This document shows positions 54,607 through 63,996 of a stretch of DNA of 64,000 bases, in pieces. The stretch covers positions 1 through 64,000 of the forward strand of contig JAFQSP010000014.1 of NCBI GenBank assembly GCA_017409475.1, given 5' to 3'. The notes under the pieces were generated by a model. The model was not told where the DNA came from, made no database searches, and was given only the letters and a program-made list of their open reading frames with translations. The translations under genes were made by a program, and so were the position numbers. Position 1 is the stretch's first letter, and the number at the start of each line of letters is the position of its first letter. Source of the DNA: Clostridia bacterium. Lineage in GTDB: Bacteria; Bacillota; Clostridia; Oscillospirales; Acutalibacteraceae.

Positions 54607-57600
54607 ATGAAAAAACTATTATCCCTGCTATTATCAATCTCAATCATTTTAGGCATGTTTGGCTGCTTCTCTATAATAGCCTCTGCCGAAGATGAAAATG
54701 AAACATGGAAATCGACCTTTATTGCGTCCGATTTCACCGGCAATACCGGAAATATCTATTCCGATAAATTCTTTGCCAATTACAATTCAACCGACACGGT
54801 TACAGTTGAAAGCAAAAATAGCTTCAATTTAACCGATGGCTTCGGTGTATATGCCAGCCTCCAAATGGCAAACGGAACAGCAAACTATCTTGGCGAAGGT
54901 TGCTCGATGAAGGTCGGAAACATCGCTCTTAATATTAAAAATGTAAAAGATCAAGAAAATTACGTTGCCGAAATTATCGTTGGCGACAAGGTAATCGGCA
55001 CAGCCGATTTAAGCTCATCTCCTAACGGAAAATACCGCCTTTGCGTAAACGAAAAGGAAATTTGGGCTATTAAGGATTACAATAACCTTAACTTTACCAA
55101 CAATAGCGGTGATGAGGTACACTATCTTTCACGTCCCGGTGACGTTAATCTTTCTGACGCTCATCTTTCTTTCAGTATAAGCGGTAACAACTCAAGTTCA
55201 ACACGCTCTTGGTCAAGCTTCCTGCTTCACAAAGTGCCTGCAACCAAATACATTTCAAAGGATGTTTATATTAAGGTTGCCGATTACAATGCAGCTGAGG
55301 AAAATGCATATTTTGCAGTTCCTGAGCGCACAATTATCTATACCGGTGACCGCGTTCACATGAGCTACAATGCGTGGACCGCGTTCACATGGCCCGACGG
55401 ACATACCCAGACCGAATGGAACATGGCCTCGGATGTTGGCCAGTCCGGTCAGCCTCAAAACGGTTATTACTACACCTTCCTCGACGAAGGCGAACATTAT
55501 ATTACAACAAGAAGTATTAACCCCGCCTGTAAGCTTGTAACATTCGAGGTTGTCGACAGCTTCTACGCTCCGACAAGTGCGCAAGAGGAAGAAAGCACAG
55601 ATACTACATATCCCGATGGTTCGTCACTCCCCTTTACCGACAAGCTGGTTAGCGGAGACAAAGCCGACTTTTATAACAACCCGGTTGAAAAAGGCGTTTA
55701 CTTCACCTCAGATATTTGGCAAGCCGTTCCCCTCGTAAGCCAGGAAATCCTTGACCTTGGCTATTCAGGCGGTGAAGGATGCCAGCTTATTAACTCAGTC
55801 GCTTACGGTAACGATGGTAAGCTTGCATTCCTCGGAACCGACGTTGGCGGTATTTATAAATCAGTTGACAGCGGCGCCAACTGGTACCCCTGCACCGTAG
55901 GATTCGAAGCTAACGGCGCTACATCAATTACCGTTGACCCGAAGAATAATAACAAGGTTCTCTGCGTTGGCGCAAGTTCGGGCTACGACAGCACAAACGG
56001 TATCATAATGTCAACCGATGCAGGCGAAACATGGAAGCTTGTCTTCTCTGTTGACTCAATAAACGACGGTACTGTCGGCGCACACGGTGACAACCGCCGT
56101 CAGATTGCCTTTGACCCCACAAGCTATGATGAAAAGCTCGGCTACTGTAAAACAATTTACTGGTCAAGAGAAAATAACACATCTGACGCAAACTGCAACA
56201 ATCCGTCAATTTATAAATCAACCGACGGTGGATACACCTGGAATATAATTGAAAACACGACAGAATACGGCGGCGGCAATATTCGCGTATCGGCTGATAA
56301 CGGCTGGGTATTCGTTAATACATCTAGCGAAATTCTTCGTTCGAAGGATGGCGGCACTACATGGGAAACCATTTTTGCCGACTGGGGCGAAATGGATATG
56401 GTTGCTGCATATCCTTCAAACCTCTATGTCATCAACCGCAACGGATACCACGTTTCCACCGACTATGGCGACACATGGGATTCATTTAAGGGTAACAATT
56501 TCTTTGACGAAGGTGACCCAATGGTATTCGCCGTCAGCCCGATAAATCCCAAAAACGCTATTGTTCAGTATTACATCGGCTCTTACAATTATAAAACCTT
56601 CATCACAAATGACGAAGGATACAACTGGTCAGGTATAAGCATTGATTACACAGGACTTTGGCACGAAACATCCGGTGCTTCAGTATATGCTTTTGCTTGG
56701 AGCCCGATTCATAAAAACACCGTTCTCCTTGCAGGTTGGGGCGGTATATATAAATCGATTAACGGCGGCTCAAACTTCTTCTACAGCAACTCAGGCTTCA
56801 ACAGCATTTGTGGCGGTGGAGAAATGAACTTCAACGTTAACAATCCTAATCTCATCAGCATCGCGTCTCAGGACTTCAACGGCGGCTATTCAACCGATGG
56901 TGGAAAAACATGGACCTACGTAAACTGGGGAGGAAATGGCTGGGGCGGTTTCACTTACGGCTCATATATGCTTGACGAGGATACAATTATCACAGGCGTT
57001 GCTACAGGAATGGGCGGAAGCGAAACCTATATCTACGTTACTCAGGACGGTGGAAAATCAATCACCAACACCGGCGTACGCGTTTACGGCAAAAAGGTTG
57101 GTTTCGGCGCAGTTGGAAATAACGATATTGCTTTCCTCGGCGAATACCGTACAACCGACGGCGGTCAAACCTTTGCAATAATGCCAAACTGCGCAGGTGT
57201 TTTCACCGCTGACGTTACAACAGGACGTCTCTTTGGTATAAACGGCGGCGACGTAGTTACCTCAATTGACGACGGTGCTACCTGGACAACTCTTTGTCCG
57301 ACAGGACTTTCGTACTTGACCGACGTTGCATACAGCCCGTCATCAAACACCCTCTATATCACCGATGATTCTAATCTTTACATTTGCAACCCCGACTTTA
57401 ATTCAACCGAAAACAGCGTTACACGCCGTGCTTTTGGCGAAGCATATGCAACAACCGTTGCAGTTGACCCCTCGAATGATAAGGTTGTTTACGTTGGATG
57501 TTCAAGCGTTGCCGACCACGACGTAAAGGCTATTTGGCGTTCACTCGACGGCGGTGTTACATGGACCTGCCTTACCCGTGCTGCCGGCGACGGAAGAGAA

Positions 57601-59013
57601 TGCGCCGACGGCGGTAAGCAGCCCCTCTCAATCAGAGTAAACGCTAACACAGGCGAGCTCTTTGTTCTCACCGGTTGCCGCGGTGTATGGAAAATTGCAG
57701 CACCTCCTCAGTGGTATCTCGATGCTAATATCGTTCCCGGTCAGTCATTTGGCAGTCTTAAGGAAATGGTTGTAAACGATATTGTCTCCAACACAAGCTA
57801 TTCAGCAAACGCTTACAGTGACAACGATACTTATTATATCTATACAAAGGCTGACTTTAACAATATCAGAAATCATATGGGCGGACTTCATATTCTGATG
57901 AACGATATTGAATTTACAGCAGCCGACTTCGCTCCGGGTGGTGACTTCTACAACAACGGTACATACTTCCAGCCTTTTGCTCCCGAATATAAAAGCGCCA
58001 AATTTTCAGGAATTTTCTACGGCAACGGATATACGATTAAGGGACTTAAATCAGCAACAAATGCTTCCTACTCCTCCATTTTCGGTTACAGTAATGGACT
58101 TATTATGAAAACCGGCTTTGTCGACTGCGAGGTAACTGGAAACAACTTATATGCAACCATTATTGCAAGCCAAAACTATGGCAATATCATCAACTGTTAC
58201 GTAAAAAATGGTAAAATTGGCGGAAGCGCTTCACACCGTGCTATGATTGCCGGATTCGGTTATGTTGACCGTGTTTCAGGTTGTTACGTTGACGGCTCAT
58301 TTGAATCAAGCGGTTGGCCGCTTATTACATGGGCCATAGGCACAGATACCGCACCCGAAATTCCAAACTACTATCTGAACACAATGGCTGATTACGGCTT
58401 CCCTAACGATACAAATAGAATATCAGGAACCGGTCTAAGCAAGGATGCTATGAAAAAGCAGGCATCATACGTTGGCTGGGATTTTGAAAACGTTTGGGAA
58501 ATCAACGAAGGAAACGACACTCCGACACTTAAGCATTTCGTATTTGACGACACCAAGTCCGAAACCTATCTCAATTTCACCGAAAGCTCGAAAAAGCTTA
58601 GCCTTGGCGCCTCTTATCAGGCGACAGCCGTTGCTACCGACGAAAACGGTAAACAGATTGAAGCTGACACATATTTCTACACTACAACATCCGACGTTGT
58701 AGAAGTTTCTGAGACAGGCGAAATTAAAGCCGTTTCGGTAGGTACAGGATATGTATACGTTGTCGATTACAATACCAACAATATTGCAAGAATGACCGTA
58801 AAAATTTCACGTGTAACCCTCTACGGTGACGCAAACTGCAGCGGAAAGCTCGACAGCCTTGACCTGCTTGAATTACAGCAGCACATTCTCGGCTATAACG
58901 AACTTTCAGGAATAGGTTGGTACAACTGCGATATCAATGGCGACAATAAGCTTGACTCTACCGACCTCACCTCAATTCAAATGATGATTGTCGGTCTTAC
59001 AACCATCGACTGA
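54607..59013 (+). CDS. Multidomain secreted GH74-like enzyme with a C-terminal dockerin
   Basis: A 1468-residue secreted protein. Order: signal peptide (1-27, ending ASA), a beta-sandwich (about 30-220), a second small domain (about 225-330), the GH74-like double propeller (about 360-1035), a beta-helix-like region (about 1090-1290; GIFYGNGYTIKGLKS), an Ig-like Big_2 region (about 1330-1400), and a type I dockerin (about 1405-1468) with two calcium loops (GDANCSGKLDSLD and DINGDNKLDSTD). In GH74 terms the candidate Asp residues are Asp412 (LGTDVGG) and Asp756 (SQDFNGG). The dockerin should plug it into a cohesin on a cellulosome or surface scaffold encoded elsewhere. GAAAGGAA lies before the ATG. 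Confidence 0.88.
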   Translation: MKKLLSLLLSISIILGMFGCFSIIASAEDENETWKSTFIASDFTGNTGNIYSDKFFANYNSTDTVTVESKNSFNLTDGFGVYASLQMANGTANYLGEGCSMKVGNIALNIKNVKDQENYVAEIIVGDKVIGTADLSSSPNGKYRLCVNEKEIWAIKDYNNLNFTNNSGDEVHYLSRPGDVNLSDAHLSFSISGNNSSSTRSWSSFLLHKVPATKYISKDVYIKVADYNAAEENAYFAVPERTIIYTGDRVHMSYNAWTAFTWPDGHTQTEWNMASDVGQSGQPQNGYYYTFLDEGEHYITTRSINPACKLVTFEVVDSFYAPTSAQEEESTDTTYPDGSSLPFTDKLVSGDKADFYNNPVEKGVYFTSDIWQAVPLVSQEILDLGYSGGEGCQLINSVAYGNDGKLAFLGTDVGGIYKSVDSGANWYPCTVGFEANGATSITVDPKNNNKVLCVGASSGYDSTNGIIMSTDAGETWKLVFSVDSINDGTVGAHGDNRRQIAFDPTSYDEKLGYCKTIYWSRENNTSDANCNNPSIYKSTDGGYTWNIIENTTEYGGGNIRVSADNGWVFVNTSSEILRSKDGGTTWETIFADWGEMDMVAAYPSNLYVINRNGYHVSTDYGDTWDSFKGNNFFDEGDPMVFAVSPINPKNAIVQYYIGSYNYKTFITNDEGYNWSGISIDYTGLWHETSGASVYAFAWSPIHKNTVLLAGWGGIYKSINGGSNFFYSNSGFNSICGGGEMNFNVNNPNLISIASQDFNGGYSTDGGKTWTYVNWGGNGWGGFTYGSYMLDEDTIITGVATGMGGSETYIYVTQDGGKSITNTGVRVYGKKVGFGAVGNNDIAFLGEYRTTDGGQTFAIMPNCAGVFTADVTTGRLFGINGGDVVTSIDDGATWTTLCPTGLSYLTDVAYSPSSNTLYITDDSNLYICNPDFNSTENSVTRRAFGEAYATTVAVDPSNDKVVYVGCSSVADHDVKAIWRSLDGGVTWTCLTRAAGDGRECADGGKQPLSIRVNANTGELFVLTGCRGVWKIAAPPQWYLDANIVPGQSFGSLKEMVVNDIVSNTSYSANAYSDNDTYYIYTKADFNNIRNHMGGLHILMNDIEFTAADFAPGGDFYNNGTYFQPFAPEYKSAKFSGIFYGNGYTIKGLKSATNASYSSIFGYSNGLIMKTGFVDCEVTGNNLYATIIASQNYGNIINCYVKNGKIGGSASHRAMIAGFGYVDRVSGCYVDGSFESSGWPLITWAIGTDTAPEIPNYYLNTMADYGFPNDTNRISGTGLSKDAMKKQASYVGWDFENVWEINEGNDTPTLKHFVFDDTKSETYLNFTESSKKLSLGASYQATAVATDENGKQIEADTYFYTTTSDVVEVSETGEIKAVSVGTGYVYVVDYNTNNIARMTVKISRVTLYGDANCSGKLDSLDLLELQQHILGYNELSGIGWYNCDINGDNKLDSTDLTSIQMMIVGLTTID

Positions 59014-59043
59014 TAAAACTCATAGAAATTTAATCAACTAAAC

Positions 59044-59093
59044 AAAAAAGCAACCGATTTTGTTCCCTTTAGGAATTTAATCGGTTGCTTTTT
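59044..59093 (+). terminator. Terminator of the dockerin enzyme gene
   Basis: Stem AAAAAGCAACCGATT / AATCGGTTGCTTTTT around a 20-base loop, 30 bases after the stop codon. Confidence 0.88.
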
Positions 59094-59286
59094 ATATGTA
59101 TATTATTGTCTTATATAATAACTAAATGATAATTAAATAGTAAAATTTTTTCATTTTTGCTCTTGTTTTTTTGCATATTATTTTGCATAATGTATGTGGT
59201 CGATTGTTATATTGCCCAAGTTATGCTTTTAAATGAGAAAAAAACTGTAACCTGTAACGAAAAAATCGACTAATTATAAATAATTA

Positions 59287-59343
59287 TTGCATAATTATAC
59301 GTATAGTGATATTATTATTGCATAACAAGCGTATATTTATACA
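59287..59343 (+). promoter_or_regulatory. argGH promoter with two ArgR-like boxes
   Basis: TTGCAT (59287-59292), a 17-base spacer and TATTAT (59310-59315). TGCATAATTATACG (59288-59301) overlaps the -35 and CGTATATTTATACA (59330-59343) lies after the -10. Each differs by one base from the half-site TGNATWWWWATNCA used by ArgR/AhrC. They are 42 bases apart, four helical turns, fitting repression by an ArgR hexamer. The rest of 59014-59358 is AT-rich with nothing else clear. Confidence 0.55.
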
Positions 59344-59358
59344 AACGGAGGTATTTTT

Positions 59359-60588
59359 ATGAATAAACAGGATATTAAAAAGGTTGTACTCGCCTATTCG
59401 GGCGGTCTCGACACATCAATCATCATCCCCTGGTTAAAGGAAAACTATAACAATTGCGAGGTTATCGCTGTTTCGGGTAACGTTGGCCAGGCAAGCGAAC
59501 TCGAAGGCCTCGAAGAAAAGGCTATAAAGACCGGCGCTTCAAAGATTTATATCGAGGATTTAACAAAGGAATTCCTCGAGGACTATGTATTCCCCTGCGT
59601 TCAAGCCGGCGCTATGTACGAGGATTATCTCCTCGGTACCGCCTTTGCACGTCCCCCGATTGCAAAGAGAATCGCTGAAATCGCTGTTGCCGAAGGTGCC
59701 GATGCCATCTGTCACGGCTGCACCGGTAAGGGTAACGACCAGGTAAGATTCGAGCTTGCAATAAAGGCATTTGCTCCCGATATGCCGATTATCGCACCCT
59801 GGAGAGAATGGGACATCAAATCACGTGAAGAAGAAATTGAATACGCCGAAGCTCACAATGTCCCCCTCAAAATAAACAGAGAAACAAACTATTCAAAGGA
59901 TAAGAATATTTGGCACCTTTCACACGAAGGACTCGACCTCGAAGACCCGATGAACGAGCCGCTTTATAACAAGGAAGGATTTCTCGAAATGGGCGTGTCA
60001 CCCGAAATGGCACCCGACAAGCCCACATACGTTAAAATTCACTTTGAAAAGGGTATTGCTACCGCCATCGACGGCAAGGAAATGGGCGCAGTTGAGCTGG
60101 TTGAAACACTCAACAAGCTCGGCGGCGAAAACGGAATCGGGCTCCTCGATATTGTTGAAAACCGTCTCGTAGGTATGAAATGCCGTGGCGTTTATGAAAC
60201 TCCGGGTGGCGCAATTCTTTACAAGGCACACAATGTTCTCGAAACAATCTGCCTCGACAAAGAAACCGCTCATTATAAGGCACTTGTTGCTCAGAAGCTC
60301 GGCGAAATTGTTTATAACGCTCAGTGGTACAGCCCCCTCACCGAAGCCATTCTCGCCTTTGTTAAAAAGACTCAGGAAACGGTCACCGGCGATGTAACAC
60401 TCAAGCTTTATAAGGGTAATATGATTAATGCAGGCGTTTCATCACCCTACTCACTCTATGACCCCGAAATTGCAACCTTTGACGAGGATAACGTATATAA
60501 TCAGGCCGATTCGGCAGGATTCATCAACCTCTATGGCTTGCCCATCAAGGTTTATGCAAAAATGAAGGCTAAAAATAACTTAAAGTAA
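59359..60588 (+). CDS. argG: Argininosuccinate synthase
   Basis: A 409-residue ATP-dependent enzyme joining citrulline and aspartate in arginine synthesis. The N-terminus has the pyrophosphatase loop AYSGGLDTS, and further on are [15 protein letters not shown] and the [12 protein letters not shown] block. Length is standard for the family. CGGAGG lies about seven bases before the ATG. It is followed by argH after 14 bases and is preceded by ArgR-like boxes. Confidence 0.97.
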   Translation: MNKQDIKKVVLAYSGGLDTSIIIPWLKENYNNCEVIAVSGNVGQASELEGLEEKAIKTGASKIYIEDLTKEFLEDYVFPCVQAGAMYEDYLLGTAFARPPIAKRIAEIAVAEGADAICHGCTGKGNDQVRFELAIKAFAPDMPIIAPWREWDIKSREEEIEYAEAHNVPLKINRETNYSKDKNIWHLSHEGLDLEDPMNEPLYNKEGFLEMGVSPEMAPDKPTYVKIHFEKGIATAIDGKEMGAVELVETLNKLGGENGIGLLDIVENRLVGMKCRGVYETPGGAILYKAHNVLETICLDKETAHYKALVAQKLGEIVYNAQWYSPLTEAILAFVKKTQETVTGDVTLKLYKGNMINAGVSSPYSLYDPEIATFDEDNVYNQADSAGFINLYGLPIKVYAKMKAKNNLK

Positions 60589-60602
60589 GCAGGTTTTTTG
60601 AT

Positions 60603-61976
60603 ATGAATAAAATGTGGGCAGGACGCTTTTTAAAGCAGCTCGACAGCCAGGCGGATGACTTTAATTCGTCAATCCGCTTCGACAATAAAATGTTTAAACA
60701 GGATATAACCGGTTCGCTCGTTCACGCCGAAATGCTCAAAAAACAGGGCATAATTTCGGCCGACGAGGCGGAGAAAATTAAAAACGGACTAAGCGAAATT
60801 CTTTCCGACCTCGAAAATGGAAATCTCGAAATCGACATGACCGCCGAGGATATTCATATGTTTGTCGAGCAGGAGCTTACCGCACGAATCGGCGACGCAG
60901 GAAAACGGCTTCACACCGCACGCAGCCGAAATGACCAGGTTGCCCTCGACATTCGCCTCTATCTTCGCGATAATGCGGCCGAAATCACCACGCTTATAAA
61001 GGCGCTTACCAGCGCAATTTGCGAAAAGGCAGAGGAAAACAAGACGGCAATTATGCCCGGCTATACCCACTTACAACGAGCCCAGCCAATCACATTCGCC
61101 CATCACTTACTTGCATACGCTATGATGCTTACACGCGACTGCGGACGCATCGAGGATGCCGTAAAACGCATGAATTTATGTCCTCTCGGCTCGTGTGCCT
61201 TAGCAGGAACTACATATAATACCGACCGTAGCTTTACTGCCGAAAAGCTTGGTTTTGACGGATATACTCTTAACAGCATCGATGGCGTTTCCGACCGCGA
61301 TTTTTGTATCGAGCTGATGAGCGCATTTGCAACAATTATGATGCACCTTTCTCGTCTCAGCGAAGAAATTATACTTTGGTCAAGCTGGGAATTCCATTTT
61401 GTCGAGCTTGATGACAGCTACACCACCGGCTCGAGCATAATGCCGCAAAAGAAAAACTCCGATATGGCCGAGCTTGTACGAGGAAAAACAGGACGTGTTT
61501 ACGGAAATCTTATTGCTACGCTAACCATGCTCAAGGGACTTCCTCTCGCATATAACAAGGATATGCAGGAGGATAAGGAGGCCATATTCGACAGCATTGA
61601 AACTGTAAAGGCATGTCTCGGCATTTTTGCGCCGATGATTGCGACGATGAAGGTAAACGCCGATACAATGTATGCCGCCGCAGGAAAGGGCTTCATTAAT
61701 GCAACCGACCTTGCCGACTATCTTACAAAGAAGGGACTTCCCTTCCGTACCGCATACAAAACGGTTGGCGAAATTGTTGCCTACTGTATCGAAAAGGGAT
61801 ACGTGCTCGATAATATGCCCCTCGACAAGTATAAAAAATTTAACGAAATGTTCGAGGATGACCTCTTTGACGAGATTTCGCTCGAAGCCTGTGTTCAAAA
61901 GCGAATTTCAGCCGGCGGTACAGGTCCCGACTCGGTAGAAGCACAAATCAATTTTGTAAAAGAATTTTTGAAATAA
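60603..61976 (+). CDS. argH: Argininosuccinate lyase
   Basis: A 457-residue enzyme of the fumarase/aspartase superfamily that splits argininosuccinate into arginine and fumarate. The signature GSSIMPQKKN is complete (the flexible loop with the catalytic Ser), and HTARSRNDQVALD and PGYTHLQRAQPITF are typical. It is directly after argG in one operon with a shared terminator. Confidence 0.97.
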   Translation: MNKMWAGRFLKQLDSQADDFNSSIRFDNKMFKQDITGSLVHAEMLKKQGIISADEAEKIKNGLSEILSDLENGNLEIDMTAEDIHMFVEQELTARIGDAGKRLHTARSRNDQVALDIRLYLRDNAAEITTLIKALTSAICEKAEENKTAIMPGYTHLQRAQPITFAHHLLAYAMMLTRDCGRIEDAVKRMNLCPLGSCALAGTTYNTDRSFTAEKLGFDGYTLNSIDGVSDRDFCIELMSAFATIMMHLSRLSEEIILWSSWEFHFVELDDSYTTGSSIMPQKKNSDMAELVRGKTGRVYGNLIATLTMLKGLPLAYNKDMQEDKEAIFDSIETVKACLGIFAPMIATMKVNADTMYAAAGKGFINATDLADYLTKKGLPFRTAYKTVGEIVAYCIEKGYVLDNMPLDKYKKFNEMFEDDLFDEISLEACVQKRISAGGTGPDSVEAQINFVKEFLK

Positions 61977-61983
61977 TATTGTT

Positions 61984-62010
61984 AAAAGCCCGTCAATGAC
62001 GGGCTTTTTT
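61984..62010 (+). terminator. Terminator of argGH
   Basis: Stem AAAAGCCCGTC / GACGGGCTTTT with a three-base loop and a T run. Confidence 0.92.
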
Positions 62011-62039
62011 GTCGCATAATATATTTTTCAAGATATGCA

Positions 62040-62068
62040 TTGAACGGCGGGTCAAAATGTGGTATAAT
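62040..62068 (+). promoter_or_regulatory. Promoter of the SGNH lipoprotein gene
   Basis: TTGAAC (62040-62045), a 17-base spacer and a perfect TATAAT (62063-62068), about 35 bases before the ATG. Confidence 0.65.
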
Positions 62069-62104
62069 AAAAGTTAATTTAGTCCGCCTTTGGAGGTATT
62101 ATAA

Positions 62105-63259
62105 ATGAAACGAATATTTTGTTTAATATTATCGGTTCTGCTCATTCTGTCGGTCACTGCTTGCGGTGAAAAGGGCACCGCTTCGTCATCGTCAACTGAA
62201 ATCAGCTCGGCTGATGCTTCGTCAGATACGTCCGAAATTATCGAAAGCTCATCAATTCCCGATACCGACGAGGCGTTTCTCGAAACGGTTACATACAGAG
62301 ACTATGAGCTCACGGGAAAGAATGAACCCTGCTATATTGGCCGCTGGTTTGAAAAAAAGGTTGACGGCAAGGTTCATAAAGTAACCGTAACCGACGGCTC
62401 AATGATGTATTTTATGGTTAATGGTGCAGAATCATTTAACCTTTCATTCACCGTAACGACAGGCGAAGATATTCCCTATTATTCATACTCGATTGACGGC
62501 GCAACGCCGATAAGAAAGCTTGTCACCGACGGCACCGTCACCCTCCCCGACAAAGAACGTCACACCGTACGCATTATTACCGACGGTCTCACTGAATACG
62601 TCCACAAATGGTATGACGAAGAGGGCTTTGCTCTTCGCGAAGTCACCGCATCAGAAGGCGGTGAAATTATCGGTATTCGTCCGAAAAATAAGGTGATTTT
62701 CTTCTATGGCGACAGCATCACCGAAGGAGTTTGCAGCATTAGCAAGGGCTTTTTCAGCCCCAATAACAGCGCAACAAACGCTTTCCCCTGGTTCTGCTCC
62801 GAAATGCTGGGAGTTACCCCTTATTACGTCGGTTATAGCGGAAGCGGCGTAGTCACCGAGGGCTCTTTCCGTCCATTCGAAGTAGCTATTAACTCATTCA
62901 GCTACAACATTCCTGCTAAAGAAACTGCTACCCCTGACATTATCCTTATTAATCATGGCGCAAATGACGCAGGTGCATCCGACGATGCATTTAGAGAGGG
63001 CTTAATCACCGCGCTTGATAAGCTGAGAAAGAATTATCCCAATATCCCGATTGTATACATGATCACCTTTGGCCAGACAAAGAAAAATGTCATCACCGAG
63101 GTTATGGTCGACGTTGAAAACAGCTATATCGTACATACTGAGGGCTGGAGCATTCCCACAAACGACGGCTATCATCCCACACCCGATGGCGCAAGAAACG
63201 CCGGTGAGAGACTTGCAATGGAATTAAAATATATCTTCGGCAAAGATTTTTTTGATTAA
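62105..63259 (+). CDS. SGNH-fold esterase lipoprotein (CE2-like, two domains)
   Basis: A 384-residue lipoprotein (lipobox VTACGE, Cys about 20; Ser-rich linker). A beta-sandwich (about 60-190) is followed by an SGNH hydrolase domain (about 195-380) with FFYGDSITEG (nucleophile Ser), INHGANDAG (Asn block) and DGYHPTPDGA (Asp-His). A jelly-roll followed by an SGNH domain is the plan of CE2 acetyl-xylan esterases, so removal of acetyl groups from a polysaccharide is likely. GGAGG precedes the ATG, and the gene has its own promoter and terminator. Confidence 0.82.
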   Translation: MKRIFCLILSVLLILSVTACGEKGTASSSSTEISSADASSDTSEIIESSSIPDTDEAFLETVTYRDYELTGKNEPCYIGRWFEKKVDGKVHKVTVTDGSMMYFMVNGAESFNLSFTVTTGEDIPYYSYSIDGATPIRKLVTDGTVTLPDKERHTVRIITDGLTEYVHKWYDEEGFALREVTASEGGEIIGIRPKNKVIFFYGDSITEGVCSISKGFFSPNNSATNAFPWFCSEMLGVTPYYVGYSGSGVVTEGSFRPFEVAINSFSYNIPAKETATPDIILINHGANDAGASDDAFREGLITALDKLRKNYPNIPIVYMITFGQTKKNVITEVMVDVENSYIVHTEGWSIPTNDGYHPTPDGARNAGERLAMELKYIFGKDFFD

Positions 63260-63272
63260 TATATGAATGTAT

Positions 63273-63310
63273 AAAAAGCACCTCGATTAAAAATCGAGGT
63301 GCTTTTTTTG
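63273..63310. terminator. Terminator between the SGNH gene and the small lipoprotein gene
   Basis: Perfect stem AAAAAGCACCTCGATT / AATCGAGGTGCTTTTT around a three-to-four-base loop, between convergent genes. Confidence 0.92.
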
Positions 63311-63356
63311 TAAGAGAGCAACTAAAAGCAGCGTGACGCACCTATTAAACAAATTC

Positions 63357-63734
63357 TTATTGATTCAACAGGCTTTTCTTGTTTGCTTCAATAAATTCAT
63401 TAACATTATCAGTTCTTATGTCGATATAATTATCTATATTTGCTTTTGTTAAAAGTCTGATATAAAAGGGTTCTTCGTCGGGTGAACTACCGCCAACCCA
63501 CAAATCAAAGGTTTCGTCGATTTCATAGACTAATATATACAACCCCGAGCCTGTTTCAATGCTTTCGTATTGCTCAAAATCACTCCAAGTGAGATTGCTG
63601 CCTTTGGATGATAATTCAACAACTTTATCAAGGGTCAAGGTGTTGCTGCTTAACCGTTTAATATCCTGATTATCGCAGGCAACCAAACTTAAAACACAAA
63701 CCAACAGTAAAACGATTGCTATAATCTTTTTCAT
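63357..63734 (-). CDS. Small lipoprotein, unknown
   Basis: A 125-residue lipoprotein with signal peptide and lipobox LVACDN (Cys about 20). The mature part (about 30-120) is a small alpha/beta domain (VVELSSKGSNLTWSDFEQYES, GLYILVYEID) that I cannot name. A ribosome site (AGAGGTG) is present. Its upstream DNA runs into the palindrome array at the right edge. Confidence 0.7.
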   Translation of the reverse strand: MKKIIAIVLLLVCVLSLVACDNQDIKRLSSNTLTLDKVVELSSKGSNLTWSDFEQYESIETGSGLYILVYEIDETFDLWVGGSSPDEEPFYIRLLTKANIDNYIDIRTDNVNEFIEANKKSLLNQ

Positions 63735-63818
63735 ATAAGAACACCTCTACTTTATTAACTTCCGATTTGTCTAATTTAATTATATTGTAAAACTTATTGA
63801 TTTTCAATGAAATATCGC

Positions 63819-63948
63819 TTGCGCAATATGATATACTTGCTTCGCAAGCATGATATAATATACGTTCCTTCATATGCCGAAGGCATATATCACCCAACGA
63901 AGGTGGATATCATATCGAAGATATATCATCCGTTCCGACAGGAACGGA
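63819..63948. repeat. Array of short palindromes, mosaic intergenic repeat
   Basis: Six short hairpins in 130 bases: TTGCGCAA (63819-63826), CTTGC-ttc-GCAAG (63836-63848), ATATGCC-gaa-GGCATAT (63872-63888), CACC-N7-GGTG (63891-63905), ATATC-gaa-GATAT (63912-63924) and CCGTTCC-gaca-GGAACGG (63930-63947). They are joined by repeats of GATATCAT and ATGATATA. No protein frame or ribosome site fits. It looks like a MITE- or REP-type mosaic repeat of Clostridia; whether it has other copies cannot be seen here. Confidence 0.75.
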
Positions 63949-63956
63949 TATCATTG

Positions 63957-63996
63957 AAAAAGTCTCTTTTGTCTGGTAGACAAAAGAGACTTTTTT
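63957..63996. terminator. Strong terminator at the end of the palindrome array
   Basis: Perfect 17-bp stem AAAAAGTCTCTTTTGTC / GACAAAAGAGACTTTTT with a five-base loop and a T run. It closes the array and probably ends a gene to the right of the window, or one belonging to the repeat itself. Confidence 0.85.
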
